Origin: Ignavibacteriales bacterium
GTDB taxonomy: Bacteria > Bacteroidota > Ignavibacteria > Ignavibacteriales > Melioribacteraceae
Assembly: GCA_026390795.1 (NCBI GenBank)
Contig: JAPLFG010000003.1
Location: 124,001-188,000, forward strand
DNA length: 64,000 nt
Direction of reading: 5' to 3'
Within the stretch, counting starts at the first letter, position 1. Each line of letters opens with the position of its first letter. This document shows, piece after piece, positions 29,096 to 37,802 of this stretch. The notes beneath the pieces are model-generated. The model worked only from the letters and a program-made list of their open reading frames with translations. It ran no database searches and was not told where the DNA came from. The translations under genes and the position numbers were made by a program.

Positions 29096-29938
29096 ATGAA
29101 TAGTAGGATATTATCTTCAAGTATAATTTTTCTGACATTTTTTTCCACAAGTTGTAAATCGCAATCCTCCGAACCTTCTAATGAAAAAGATTCTACTGAA
29201 ATTCCTGGATGGAACTTAGTTTGGTCTGATGAATTTAATTATACAGGTTTACCCGATCCAAAGAAATGGGGCTATGATGTCGCAGCTCCCGGCTGGGTTA
29301 ACAATGAAGCTCAAGCGTATTTCGCAAATAGATCTGAAAATTCCAGAGTTGAAAATGGTAAACTTATTATTGAAGCAAGGTTGGATAACTATAACAATAG
29401 CCTTTACTCTTCTGCTCGAATTGTAACAAAAAATCGTGGTGATTGGACATACGGGCGATTTGAAATTCGCGCTAAACTTCCTGCAGGAAAAGGAACATGG
29501 CCTGCAATCTGGATGCTACCAACTGTATGGAACCTTGGCAACGGCAGTTGGCCGGATAACGGTGAGATTGATATTATGGAACACGTAGGGTATGACCAAG
29601 GCGTTATTCACGGATCAACTCACTGTAACAAATATGTCTGGACAAACGGAAATCAAAAAACTGGGACAATGAAAGTTGATGATTGTTCGACGGCATTCCA
29701 TAATTATATATTAGAATGGTCTGCAAATGAAATTAAAACTTATGTTGACGGCACACTTTATTTTGTTGTTAACAATGAAAATAAAGGATGGCAATACTGG
29801 CCTTTCTTCAAAGATTTTCATTTGATATTAAATCTTGCAATTGGCGGTACTTGGGGTGGTACACAAGGAATTGACAATAATATTTTTCCACAAAGAATGG
29901 AAGTGGAATACGTTAGAGTTTATAAAAAAACGGAATAG
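29096..29938 (+). CDS. GH16 laminarinase-like lipoprotein (endo-beta-1,3-glucanase)
   Basis: A 280-residue lipoprotein with lipobox cysteine at residue 20 (FFSTSC). The GH16 domain is in the ordinary order: WSDEF at 43-47, ENGKLIIEAR near 86-95, YGRFEIRAKLPAGKGTWPA, then the catalytic motif GEIDIMEHVG with Glu157, Asp159 and Glu162, and FHLILNLAIGG near the end. The MEHVG form is typical of beta-1,3-glucanases, so laminarin-type chains are expected substrates. The ATG was chosen because GAGG lies five bases upstream and it gives a proper lipoprotein signal; an upstream in-frame ATG lacks both. It is the only plus-strand gene in the first half of the window and is divergent from the parvulin operon. 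Confidence 0.92.
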   Translation: MNSRILSSSIIFLTFFSTSCKSQSSEPSNEKDSTEIPGWNLVWSDEFNYTGLPDPKKWGYDVAAPGWVNNEAQAYFANRSENSRVENGKLIIEARLDNYNNSLYSSARIVTKNRGDWTYGRFEIRAKLPAGKGTWPAIWMLPTVWNLGNGSWPDNGEIDIMEHVGYDQGVIHGSTHCNKYVWTNGNQKTGTMKVDDCSTAFHNYILEWSANEIKTYVDGTLYFVVNNENKGWQYWPFFKDFHLILNLAIGGTWGGTQGIDNNIFPQRMEVEYVRVYKKTE

Positions 29939-29940
29939 AG

Positions 29941-30341
29941 CTCCAACTCAAGACTTTATCTGTAATTTGAGTAGTACTAATATTTGCATGTCCAATGAGA
30001 TCTCTTATTACAATAATTAGAGTTTCATCATTCGACAAATTGCTTACATAGCTGTGCATTAGTTTATGAAAGTGAACTCTTTCTTCAAGATCTGCTTTTA
30101 TAAATCATTCCTTAAATATTCATGAAACAAAATATTTATTGTCAAGGAATCCATTAGATTTTGTGAAGACAAACTCATGGATTGATGGTTCTTCTCTTTG
30201 ACAATTTGAAAGTGACTCGGATACTTCAACGTAAAAAGTGATTATTCTACTCTTCACAATTTTTAATCTAACGAGATAGCTCTTTGAGAATATATTAGAA
30301 TTATAAAATAAGTACAGTAAGTGACCGGCAAATGATATCAC
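29941..30341 (-). pseudogene. Decayed tyrosine recombinase (phage-type integrase), catalytic domain remnant
   Basis: Reading the minus strand in one frame gives recognisable C-terminal integrase sequence: SIHEFVFTKSNG, then two in-frame TGA stops (30120-30122 and 30105-30107), then FHKLMHSYVSNL and RDLIGHANISTTQI. The second block corresponds to the H-x-L-R-H and LGH-x-x-x-x-T-x-x-Y motifs of tyrosine recombinases. The catalytic Arg of HxLR is Met here and the nucleophilic Tyr position is lost, so the gene is dead. The upstream part of the frame (RLKIVKSRIITFYVEV) weakly matches the preceding strands. The remnant abuts the end of the plus-strand GH16 gene and lies next to a tRNA-like fragment. 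Confidence 0.75.
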
Positions 30342-30405
30342 AAAGATGACAGATATGAGGAGATATCAGACGAGATATTAAGAATGCAGCTTAAAAATGG
30401 TGCCA

Positions 30406-30430
30406 GTCAGTGGTCGAACACGAAGTTCTT
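30406..30430 (-). other. tRNA-Gln-like 3' fragment, candidate attachment-site remnant
   Basis: The plus-strand segment beginning GTCAGTGGTCGAAC matches the T-arm and 3' acceptor part of the tRNA-Gln gene at 51062-51134 in 21 positions, with three mismatches and one inserted base, in the same orientation. The T stem is broken by substitutions, so it is not functional. No convincing match to the rest of the tRNA lies upstream. The surrounding 30342-30546 interval holds nothing else that I recognise. Confidence 0.45.
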
Positions 30431-30546
30431 TAAATTATTTAACAAACAATTTTCCTCGTGATCTTTGAGGGGGATATCTTACCATTGAAATGTGCTCTAC
30501 GATAATTTGCTCAATTAGAACAACAATTAATCATTCAATCTTGCTC

Positions 30547-31563
30547 TCACATTTTTTTAAAATATTTTATCAATTCATTGATAGAAGAAAACTGATGTGA
30601 TTCCGAATTTATTTCAAGATTCCAGAAAAGTCTGTCGTTAACTTTTTCTATTTGAATTTCTGCAGCTATCTTTTGGTCTCCTTCTGTAGAGATACCAATT
30701 CTTTCAAGGGCACGTTCAGTCCAGATAACTTCAAGTTGATCCCCCTTAACATTAATTCTTGTATCAGTTGCTCGGTCAATCTTAAAGATTCCTCTTTGAG
30801 GATAAAATTTGACTTCTTTTTTATTGAATGCTTTCTCGAAATGACCGTTAATGACGAGGTCTTCGGGGGCATCAACTTCAATTCTTTGGTCTTTCGTGAT
30901 TAACCAAATAACATCAGCCGTCTGTAAAGCAAGATCAAGATCGTGAGAAGAAAAAATTATCGCTTTGTTAAATTGTCTTGTCATGGATTTGATCAGATCC
31001 AATATTTCAATTCTTGTTGGTATATCAAGATAAGCGGTTGGTTCATCCAATAAAATCAAGGGTGTGTCCTGTGCTAAAGCTCTTGCAATCATAACTTTCT
31101 GTTTGAACCCATCACTTAGTTCTGTAAATAATTTGCTCTTGTATGGTGTCAAGCCGGTTATATCCAGTATATGATTGATTATTTTAAAATCGTTCTCGGT
31201 TAACATACCGAGCCAATTGTTATGTGGATAACGACCCATGCTAACTAAAGAAAATACAGAAATCCCATCTGCACTTAAGTTCTCTGTTAAAACAATACTA
31301 AGAACTTTAGCGAGTTGAGGTCTTTCGAATGATTTAATTGATTTGTTCTCAATATATATGTCGCCTAAAATCGGTTTTTGTACACCCGTTAAAGTTCTTA
31401 ACAATGTTGATTTCCCGCATCCGTTCGATCCGAGTAGACAGATCAATTCCCCTCTTTCAACAGATAAATTTAATCCATCTAAAAGAATGTAATCATTAGA
31501 TTTTTTTACTTTATATCCAACAGCTAAATTTTTAGTAAATAATATTGGATTCGGTTCTGGCAT
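30547..31563 (-). CDS. btuD: ABC transporter ATPase, BtuD/FecE type, with C-terminal extension
   Basis: Cytoplasmic ATPase of 338 residues paired with the BtuC-like permease whose stop it follows by one base (the ATG used; another ATG 15 nt upstream overlaps the permease). Walker A GSNGCGKS is at 45-52, Walker B is LILLDEPTA, and the H-loop is IFSSHD. The signature motif reads LSDGF rather than LSGGQ. About 85 residues after the normal end (from EVKFYPQRG on) form an extra domain I do not recognise. With the riboswitch upstream and a BtuF-like protein first in the operon, it should energise cobamide uptake. Iron-siderophore transport is the alternative for this subfamily, but the riboswitch argues against it. 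Confidence 0.85.
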   Translation of the reverse strand: MPEPNPILFTKNLAVGYKVKKSNDYILLDGLNLSVERGELICLLGSNGCGKSTLLRTLTGVQKPILGDIYIENKSIKSFERPQLAKVLSIVLTENLSADGISVFSLVSMGRYPHNNWLGMLTENDFKIINHILDITGLTPYKSKLFTELSDGFKQKVMIARALAQDTPLILLDEPTAYLDIPTRIEILDLIKSMTRQFNKAIIFSSHDLDLALQTADVIWLITKDQRIEVDAPEDLVINGHFEKAFNKKEVKFYPQRGIFKIDRATDTRINVKGDQLEVIWTERALERIGISTEGDQKIAAEIQIEKVNDRLFWNLEINSESHQFSSINELIKYFKKM

Positions 31564-31564
31564 T

Positions 31565-32617
31565 TTAATCCATTGCAATTGTGTGTTTAATTTTTCGCTG
31601 TTGAAGAATAATCCACATCACGACCGGTGCACCAACAAGAGAAGTTACAATGTTGATCGGAATAGTTTGATCATTCCAAATCAATTGCGAAATTATATCA
31701 CAAAAAAGCGCAAGACTGCTGCCAACCAACGCTACAGCGGGAATAAGAATTTTATGATCATATTCATTCATCATTTTTCTTGTCATATGAGGGACTGCTA
31801 TTCCGATAAAAGCGATGGGACCGCAAAATGCCGTAATAACTCCGCCAAGAATTCCAACAATTACTATTATCAATAATCTTATTACTTTTAAATTCATCCC
31901 CATGCTAACAGCATAATTTTCACCAAGTAAAAAAAGATTCAGCGATTTTGATAAAAGAAAAGCTATAGTTAAACCGAATAGAATGGTAGGGATTAATATT
32001 AATAGATCACTCCAAATTACATTCCCAAAATTTCCCATTCCCCATATTACAAATCCTTGCAGAGCTTCCGGCGAACTAAAATATTTTAGAATGCTCTCAA
32101 AAGCACCAATTATGTATCCGAGCATTAAACCGAAAATTAGCAAAGTTATATTGCTGCTTATTTTTTTTGAAATAAATGTAATTAACACCAAAATAACCGA
32201 TGCACCAATTCCGGCGGCAACAGTAGTACTAAGTTTGTTAAAAATATTACTCAAGAAAAAAAGATTTAAGCCCAAGAAATTAGCAGTTAAAATCACCAAC
32301 GCAACTCCAAGACTTGCGCCGGAACTAATTCCGAGAACAAATGGATCCGCCAGCGGGTTTCTAAAAAATGTTTGCATCAATAATCCGCTTACCGACAAAG
32401 CGCTTCCTGCTAAAACGGCAGTGATTGCTTTGGGAATTCTAAATGCTGTTATAATTGTTGCCCACGTTGAATTCCTTGAAGAGGAACCGGTTATAATATT
32501 AAATGCGTCCATAATTGGAATTCTTACCGAACCTAATAGAATATCGAAGAAGAAAAAAATCCCCAGCAATAACAAGAAAAATGTGAACGTGATTTTATTT
32601 CTACTCAGCAGGGTCAT
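31565..32617 (-). CDS. btuC: FecCD/BtuC-family permease for cobamide uptake
   Basis: Inner-membrane permease of 350 residues with about ten hydrophobic helices. The family motifs RIPKAITAVLAGSALSVSGL, NPLADPFVLGISSGA and GPIAFIGIAVPHMTR are all present. Its ATG overlaps the stop of the binding-protein gene (TAATG), and the ATPase gene follows directly, so the three are one operon. FecCD permeases import vitamin B12 or siderophores; the cobalamin riboswitch ahead of the operon identifies this one as a cobamide importer. Confidence 0.9.
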   Translation of the reverse strand: MTLLSRNKITFTFFLLLLGIFFFFDILLGSVRIPIMDAFNIITGSSSRNSTWATIITAFRIPKAITAVLAGSALSVSGLLMQTFFRNPLADPFVLGISSGASLGVALVILTANFLGLNLFFLSNIFNKLSTTVAAGIGASVILVLITFISKKISSNITLLIFGLMLGYIIGAFESILKYFSSPEALQGFVIWGMGNFGNVIWSDLLILIPTILFGLTIAFLLSKSLNLFLLGENYAVSMGMNLKVIRLLIIVIVGILGGVITAFCGPIAFIGIAVPHMTRKMMNEYDHKILIPAVALVGSSLALFCDIISQLIWNDQTIPINIVTSLVGAPVVMWIILQQRKIKHTIAMD

Positions 32618-33813
32618 TAATTATCCAAGAGTTTTTTATAATATTTTAATTTATACTCGGGTAAAAGTTCCGGATGAAATATTTTGATTAGATCACTCAA
32701 GACAAGATCACAATTTAAAATGCCTGTTTCCCAATATTCATAAAAACCAAATTTATTTAATGATGCATTATTGTTGTAAATATTTTTATTCCTATAAGAT
32801 TTGAACATTGAATTGCGCGAATCATTTTTTAATGCGTCACTTAACTTTGTCCAAAAAAGAACATTCACCCAAAAATCGGCATCGTGAGCTTCTTCAAATA
32901 CTTGTTCATAATTCAGTCTTAAACTACCGGATGATTTATTGTCCTTCCACAGATATTCAGCTCCGGCATCATTTAGAAGTTTGGACATATAACTATTTCC
33001 CCCGGGTTCGTACCAAACGCCGCCAAAAATTGCTTCCGTAAATACCGTCGGTCTAAAAGATATATTTTTTGTTAATTCCGTTAATTTGTTATAGTGATCC
33101 GCGATGCCGTTAAATACTTCATTCGCTTCTTTTTCTTTATCGAAAAATGCTGCGACAAATTTTATCCACTCAGCCCTGGCGAGAGGAGAATTCTCCAGAT
33201 GAAATGTTGCTGATGCAATATGGATTCCATTCTGAATTAATTTCGGATTGCCGTCAATAAAAGGATTGCCGATTCCGTATGTGAATACCAAATCCGGTTT
33301 AAGATTGAAAACTTTTTCAATATTCAGTTCGTATGAATCACCCACTTCGGTTATTTTTCCGCGATCAATCAAATCTCTAGCATGGGATGAATAAATATAT
33401 TTTGAATTATCAACGGCAACGATGTTATCTATTGAATTTATTTTATCCAGAAATCCGACATAGATTGATGTCAAAACAATTGCCGAATTGATAGGTGTCC
33501 TTATCACTTGTGCGTTTTCATAACCTTTAGGTATTGAAACTTTTTTCGGAACAAGAAGATATTGGAAAGATTCTTTACGGGAGGATTCATGCGTAAACAC
33601 AGTTATGACTTTTGCACTGTCCAGATATTCGATATCAAAGCTTTTGGAGTATTCAATCTTCAGTTGATTTTTGTAAATGCTTCTTGAATTGGACTTTGTC
33701 TTTGTGGCATCGTCGGAATTTTTTTTATCTGTACATGAAGCGCAAAAACAAAGAACGCACAAAAGAATTACAGGTCTAATTAGTTTGAATGGAATCATTT
33801 TCTTTGGACTCAC
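32617..33813 (-). CDS. btuF: BtuF-like cobamide-binding lipoprotein
   Basis: Periplasmic-face binding protein of the FecB/BtuF family. The N-terminus is a lipoprotein signal (LLCVLCFCASC, then TDKK). Recognisable segments are PINSAIVLTSIYVGFLDKI, VFNLKPDLVFTYGIG and AEWIKFVAAFF. The first possible start is GTG at 33813; an ATG at 33798 five codons later is just as plausible, and neither has a clear ribosome site. It is the first gene after the cobalamin riboswitch and is followed by permease and ATPase genes. At 398 residues it is somewhat longer than E. coli BtuF. Confidence 0.85.
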   Translation of the reverse strand: MSPKKMIPFKLIRPVILLCVLCFCASCTDKKNSDDATKTKSNSRSIYKNQLKIEYSKSFDIEYLDSAKVITVFTHESSRKESFQYLLVPKKVSIPKGYENAQVIRTPINSAIVLTSIYVGFLDKINSIDNIVAVDNSKYIYSSHARDLIDRGKITEVGDSYELNIEKVFNLKPDLVFTYGIGNPFIDGNPKLIQNGIHIASATFHLENSPLARAEWIKFVAAFFDKEKEANEVFNGIADHYNKLTELTKNISFRPTVFTEAIFGGVWYEPGGNSYMSKLLNDAGAEYLWKDNKSSGSLRLNYEQVFEEAHDADFWVNVLFWTKLSDALKNDSRNSMFKSYRNKNIYNNNASLNKFGFYEYWETGILNCDLVLSDLIKIFHPELLPEYKLKYYKKLLDN

Positions 33814-33921
33814 TTTTTAAAATAATGCGAACAAACTGAGTAAAGAATTAAGAAGGATTTAAGTTAGAAATTCAGGCACATAAACCATCCTTAGCTTTTT
33901 ACCCGAAAGCATTGAATTAAT

Positions 33922-34098
33922 AAATAATGGCAGGTCTTCTGACTCGCTTCCTTTTACCAGTCTTCACATTCCATACGGAACATTGACCAAGGTTGGTAAA
34001 CATTATTATTGAAGCTAACAGCAGCGGGTACTGTTAAGGATTTTCACCTTATTCCCTTTTAACTCAATTACAAGAAATGTAATTGACGGCCATTATTT
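33922..34098 (-). promoter_or_regulatory. Cobalamin riboswitch
   Basis: Adenosyl- or other cobalamin-sensing leader of the btuFCD operon. On the minus strand the order is: closing stem AAATAATGGC, the core GGGAATAAGGTGAAAATCC, then CAGTACCCGCTGCTGTTA, and finally the B12 box GAGTCAGAAGACCTGCC, with GCCATTATTT closing the P1 helix. This matches the class consensus closely. About 108 nt of A/T-rich expression platform separate it from the first start codon. The expected effect of bound cobalamin is to switch off the operon. Confidence 0.93.
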
Positions 34099-34204
34099 GT
34101 GTTTGTAATATAAATCTATATCAGTTTTCGCACAAGTCTTTTTCATGAATCGAAAAAATTAAATGATTGATTGCGGGATCAGTCAAGAAGAGAGAAATCA
34201 AACC

Positions 34205-35230
34205 TCACTTCAGAGTTGCTGAATAATCATCAATTGCGAGATAGTATTTTTGCTTTTCTGAATTTGAAAGAAAACTTACTTCAACAGCATTTTTCGTTAG
34301 AAGTAATAAATCCTCGAGTGAATAATTTAATTTATTATAAAGAAGAAATAATTCGTCGGTAATATCTGCACCGAACATCGGCGGATCATCCGAGTTCAGT
34401 GTAACTTTTGCCCCGCTCCGAAAGAGCGCATCGAACGGATGATCTTTCAATGAAGGAACTACTTTTGTCTGGAGATTGCTAGTGATACACATTTCTAGCG
34501 GAACCTGGTTCTCAATAATATAGTCTATTAACTTTGGATCTTCTTCAGCACGTACACCGTGACCAATCCTCTCCGCCTTTAGATCCAGTAGAGCAGACCA
34601 TATAGATTCTGGTCCAGCTGCTTCTCCTGCGTGAACAGTTGTTCTAAATCCTCTATTTTTCGCTTCCAGGAATACATCCTTAAAAAGGATTGGGGGAAAT
34701 GCTTTTTCATTTCCTCCCAATCCAATCCCAACTATTCCCTTTCCTAGGAATGGAGTAATTTGATTCAATCTTTGTAAGGAAGTTTCTGCACCGTGATCAC
34801 GAACAATATCCGCGATTAAGTTGCATTTAATTGGAAAATCTTTCTCCGCTCTTTTTATTCCAGAGATAGTAGCTTCTGCTATAGCTTCGAGTTTTAATCC
34901 GCTTGATGCAAAATCCCAGGGCGAGAAAAATACTTCAGCATAAATTACATTCTGATGAGAAAGGTTTTTTATTGTTTGATATGTCGATTCTTCAAAATCT
35001 TCCGCAGTCTTGAAATATTTGTTTTTCCAAAACCATGTTTCGATAAAATGCGCAAAATCTTTGAAGACAAATTTATTGCGTAGATCTTGAAGATTTTTAA
35101 TCTCCTTGTCGCCGCCGTATTTTTGTATTAATCCAAAGAGAAATTCAAAAGTGAACGCACCTTCAAGATGAAGATGAATTTCCACTTTCGGCATTTTCCG
35201 AATCACTTCGGGAATTATTTGACCACCCAT
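34205..35230 (-). CDS. add: Adenosine deaminase
   Basis: Cytoplasmic zinc enzyme of 341 residues that converts adenosine (or deoxyadenosine) to inosine. The metal and active-site motifs are all visible: HLHLEGA with His19 and His21, VHAGEAAGP, RIGHGVRAEEDP and NSDDPPMFG. Its start follows the nucleoside transporter stop by 4 nt, so imported nucleoside would be deaminated directly, and it could also clear adenosine from the adjacent adenosylhomocysteinase. Adenine deaminase activity of the related branch cannot be ruled out. It is the last gene of the run that starts near 50.5 kb; the cobalamin riboswitch lies about 100 nt beyond its stop. Confidence 0.92.
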   Translation of the reverse strand: MGGQIIPEVIRKMPKVEIHLHLEGAFTFEFLFGLIQKYGGDKEIKNLQDLRNKFVFKDFAHFIETWFWKNKYFKTAEDFEESTYQTIKNLSHQNVIYAEVFFSPWDFASSGLKLEAIAEATISGIKRAEKDFPIKCNLIADIVRDHGAETSLQRLNQITPFLGKGIVGIGLGGNEKAFPPILFKDVFLEAKNRGFRTTVHAGEAAGPESIWSALLDLKAERIGHGVRAEEDPKLIDYIIENQVPLEMCITSNLQTKVVPSLKDHPFDALFRSGAKVTLNSDDPPMFGADITDELFLLYNKLNYSLEDLLLLTKNAVEVSFLSNSEKQKYYLAIDDYSATLK

Positions 35231-35234
35231 AGAA

Positions 35235-36545
35235 CTAATGCCCTAATAATATTGTATTGTTAGAAAAGAAAAGTCCGGCAAAGCAAGCCGTTAATAGACA
35301 CGCAAGAGTTGCGCCGAACAATGCACGCAATCCTAATGATGTCATCTCTTTCATTCTTTCCGGTGCTAACGCGATATAACCACCAACATAGATTGCAACA
35401 GAAGCGATATGAGCAAAACCTGTAAGAGCATAAGTAACCATAACTGCAGAACGAGGCGACAACGGGGCAGAAGATGCAAGATTTAGTGCAAGATCCTGAA
35501 ATGCCGTCACTTCAGTTAAGATTAATCGTTCACCAATAATTTTTGCTGCTTGAACAGCATCGCCAAACGGAATACCAATCAAAAGTGTGAAGGGATAAAA
35601 CAGATAACCGAGAAGTCCCTTTAATGTCCAATCTATGTTGATGGAAAATAAATTATTTGCTTGTGTTCCAAATAAAACAAAAATTTTATCTGTTAATGCC
35701 ATTAAACCAAGAACCGCAAGCAGTAGAGTTCCGATTCCAACAATCAACTTCACACCGGAATTTGCATTTGTAATAATTGCCTCAAATAAACTATTCTCTT
35801 TTTTGTAATTTAATTTTACATTTTGTCCAATCGTCTCGGGTATTTCAGTTTCAGGACAAAGAAGTTTGGACATTATAATCGCTGCCGGAATGTTCATTAT
35901 AGAAGCTGATACAAGATGTCCTGCAATAGTTGGAAAAGATCCTTTTAAAGTCATAATATATACGGCAAGCATACTTGATGCGATTGTTGACATACCGGCA
36001 GTGAGTATTGTATTTAATTCAGAACGGGTCATTTTGCTTATGTATGGTTTAATAATAAGTCCGGCTTCAACACCGACAAATACTGAAGATGAGGCACAAA
36101 GAGATTCCGCACCGCTGATTCGCATTAGCTTTGAAAAAATCCTAGAGAATATTTTCACAATTCCGCCCATGATACCGGTATAGTAAAGAATACCAACTAA
36201 GGCCGCGAAAAAAATAATTGCCGGTAATCCTTGAAACGCAAAGATAAAACCAAGCGATGTGTCCCCGTTTGGTGCGGTTGTTCCGGGTCCCAAAGCAAGT
36301 CTTCCAAAGACAAACCGCGTTCCATAAGTGGCGCTGTCAAGGACGCTATTGACAACATCATTGACGACAAGAAATACTTGTGCGCCTACCGGAAGAACAA
36401 AAATAAAAACCGCAAAACACATTTCTATTGCGAGCCCCCAAATAATCACGCGCCAGTTAACAACTTTTCTATTCGTAGAAATTGACCATGCGATTATCAT
36501 AAGAACAGGTATTGCTAATACACTTATTACTCGCGAAAAATCCAT
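35235..36545 (-). CDS. nupC: Concentrative nucleoside transporter (CNT/NupC family)
   Basis: Inner-membrane nucleoside-cation symporter of 436 residues with about ten helices. Typical segments are QGLPAIIFFAALVGILYYTG, GAESLCASSSVFVGVEA, the GERLILTEVTAFQDLA motif corresponding to the substrate-binding ESLxLNE region, and SPRSAVMVTYALTGFAHIAS. Genes for adenosylhomocysteinase (18 nt upstream) and adenosine deaminase (4 nt downstream) point to purine nucleosides as cargo. Given the operon's cobamide theme, unusual alpha-ribosides are conceivable but not supported directly. Confidence 0.92.
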   Translation of the reverse strand: MDFSRVISVLAIPVLMIIAWSISTNRKVVNWRVIIWGLAIEMCFAVFIFVLPVGAQVFLVVNDVVNSVLDSATYGTRFVFGRLALGPGTTAPNGDTSLGFIFAFQGLPAIIFFAALVGILYYTGIMGGIVKIFSRIFSKLMRISGAESLCASSSVFVGVEAGLIIKPYISKMTRSELNTILTAGMSTIASSMLAVYIMTLKGSFPTIAGHLVSASIMNIPAAIIMSKLLCPETEIPETIGQNVKLNYKKENSLFEAIITNANSGVKLIVGIGTLLLAVLGLMALTDKIFVLFGTQANNLFSINIDWTLKGLLGYLFYPFTLLIGIPFGDAVQAAKIIGERLILTEVTAFQDLALNLASSAPLSPRSAVMVTYALTGFAHIASVAIYVGGYIALAPERMKEMTSLGLRALFGATLACLLTACFAGLFFSNNTILLGH

Positions 36546-36563
36546 AACGAAACCTCTTATTGA

Positions 36564-37769
36564 TTATTTGTCTATGGTGATTCCTTCTGCTTTCAATTTT
36601 TCTTCAGTAACCATACGGTCAATTTCATCCGGGACCTTATATAATTTCGGTTCAAGTTTACCTGATGAAAGAAAATAATTTAAACAACCAAGTTGAACGG
36701 AGAATGACATATCCATAATATCTGCCGGATGTCCCAATCCTCCTGCGATATTAATAATTCCTCCTCTTGCGAGAACGTAAACTTTCTTCCCGTTATCAAG
36801 AGCATATTCTTCAACTTCATCTCGTACAACAGAGTGTGATACCGCAGATTTTTTTAACGCCGGAATATCTATTTCAAAATCGAAATGGCCAGCGTTGGAT
36901 AGGAATGCACCATTTTTCATTTTCAAAATATGTTCCATCCGGATGATACTGCTGAATCCGGTTGTAGTTACAAAAAAATCTCCAAGAGGAGCCGCATCAG
37001 CCATCATCATAACACGGTGACCATCCATTCTTGCCTCAAGTGCTTTCCAAGGATCAATCTCAGTCACGATTACTTCAGCACCCATTCCATCGGCACGTTC
37101 AGCAACTCCTTTACCAACCCATCCATATCCCGCAACCACAACTATTTTTCCCGCAACATTCATGTTGGTCAAATGTGTGATTGCTGTCCAGGTTGATTGA
37201 CCGGTACCGAAACGATTATCAAAAAGGTGTTTGGATTTTGCATCGTTTATAGCAATTGCCGGATATTTTAGTTTGCCTGCTTTTTCTAATTCTTTAAGTC
37301 GGTTTACACCTGTTGTTGTTTCTTCACAGATACCTCTGATATTTTCAGCATATTCCGGATGCTCATGCAAATACTCGCAAATGTCGCCACCGTCATCAAC
37401 CGTTACATCCATTTTATTTTTCAAGATCGATTCGAGAAATGACCAATATTCCTCAGAAGTAGCTGCGTGTTTTGCATAGACATGAATACCATTTTTTGCA
37501 AGAGCCGCTGCCACTTCATCCTTTGCCGAAAGCGAGTTGCTGCTTGTTACCCAAACTTCGGCACCAAGCTTTTTAATTATTAACGCGAGATAGGCAGTCT
37601 TTGCTTCCAAGTGAATGCAGAGTGCAATTTTTTTATTTTTAAATACCCCGGTTGTTTTTAACTTCTCATATAGACCATCCAGTACAGGCATAAAGTTGGA
37701 AACCCAATCAATTTGCATTTGTCCTTTTGGAGCTAAGTTAATATCTCTGACAATAAAATCGTTTTCCAT
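36564..37769 (-). CDS. ahcY: S-adenosylhomocysteinase, short form
   Basis: NAD-dependent cytoplasmic enzyme of 401 residues splitting S-adenosylhomocysteine into adenosine and homocysteine. Seen: VTSSNSLSAKDEVAAAL, the DDGGDI motif, catalytic-region EETTTGVNRL and NDAKSKHLFDNRFGTGQS, the NAD-binding GYGWVGKG, and SNAGHFDFEID. It lacks the roughly 40-residue insert of eukaryotic and many bacterial forms and stops at GITIDK, before the usual C-terminal tail that carries the Lys-Tyr pair contacting the neighbour's NAD. Similar short enzymes occur in archaea and Thermotoga, and some prefer S-inosylhomocysteine. Adjacent CNT and adenosine deaminase genes fit disposal of the adenosine product. Confidence 0.92.
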   Translation of the reverse strand: MENDFIVRDINLAPKGQMQIDWVSNFMPVLDGLYEKLKTTGVFKNKKIALCIHLEAKTAYLALIIKKLGAEVWVTSSNSLSAKDEVAAALAKNGIHVYAKHAATSEEYWSFLESILKNKMDVTVDDGGDICEYLHEHPEYAENIRGICEETTTGVNRLKELEKAGKLKYPAIAINDAKSKHLFDNRFGTGQSTWTAITHLTNMNVAGKIVVVAGYGWVGKGVAERADGMGAEVIVTEIDPWKALEARMDGHRVMMMADAAPLGDFFVTTTGFSSIIRMEHILKMKNGAFLSNAGHFDFEIDIPALKKSAVSHSVVRDEVEEYALDNGKKVYVLARGGIINIAGGLGHPADIMDMSFSVQLGCLNYFLSSGKLEPKLYKVPDEIDRMVTEEKLKAEGITIDK

Positions 37770-37802
37770 AACATATTTCCTAAGTTCAAGAAAAAGTAAA
37801 TT

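Noticed and set aside
30440-30520. A D-arm-like stretch (TTTCAATGGTAAGATA on the minus strand) that might make the fragment at 30406 a whole tRNA pseudogene
   Set aside because: The acceptor strands do not pair and about 40 extra bases separate it from the T-arm piece, so only the 3' fragment is supported.
31983-32687. A 234-codon open frame on the plus strand across the permease gene
   Set aside because: It is fully antisense to a clear FecCD permease with all family motifs, has no ribosome site and its translation resembles no family.
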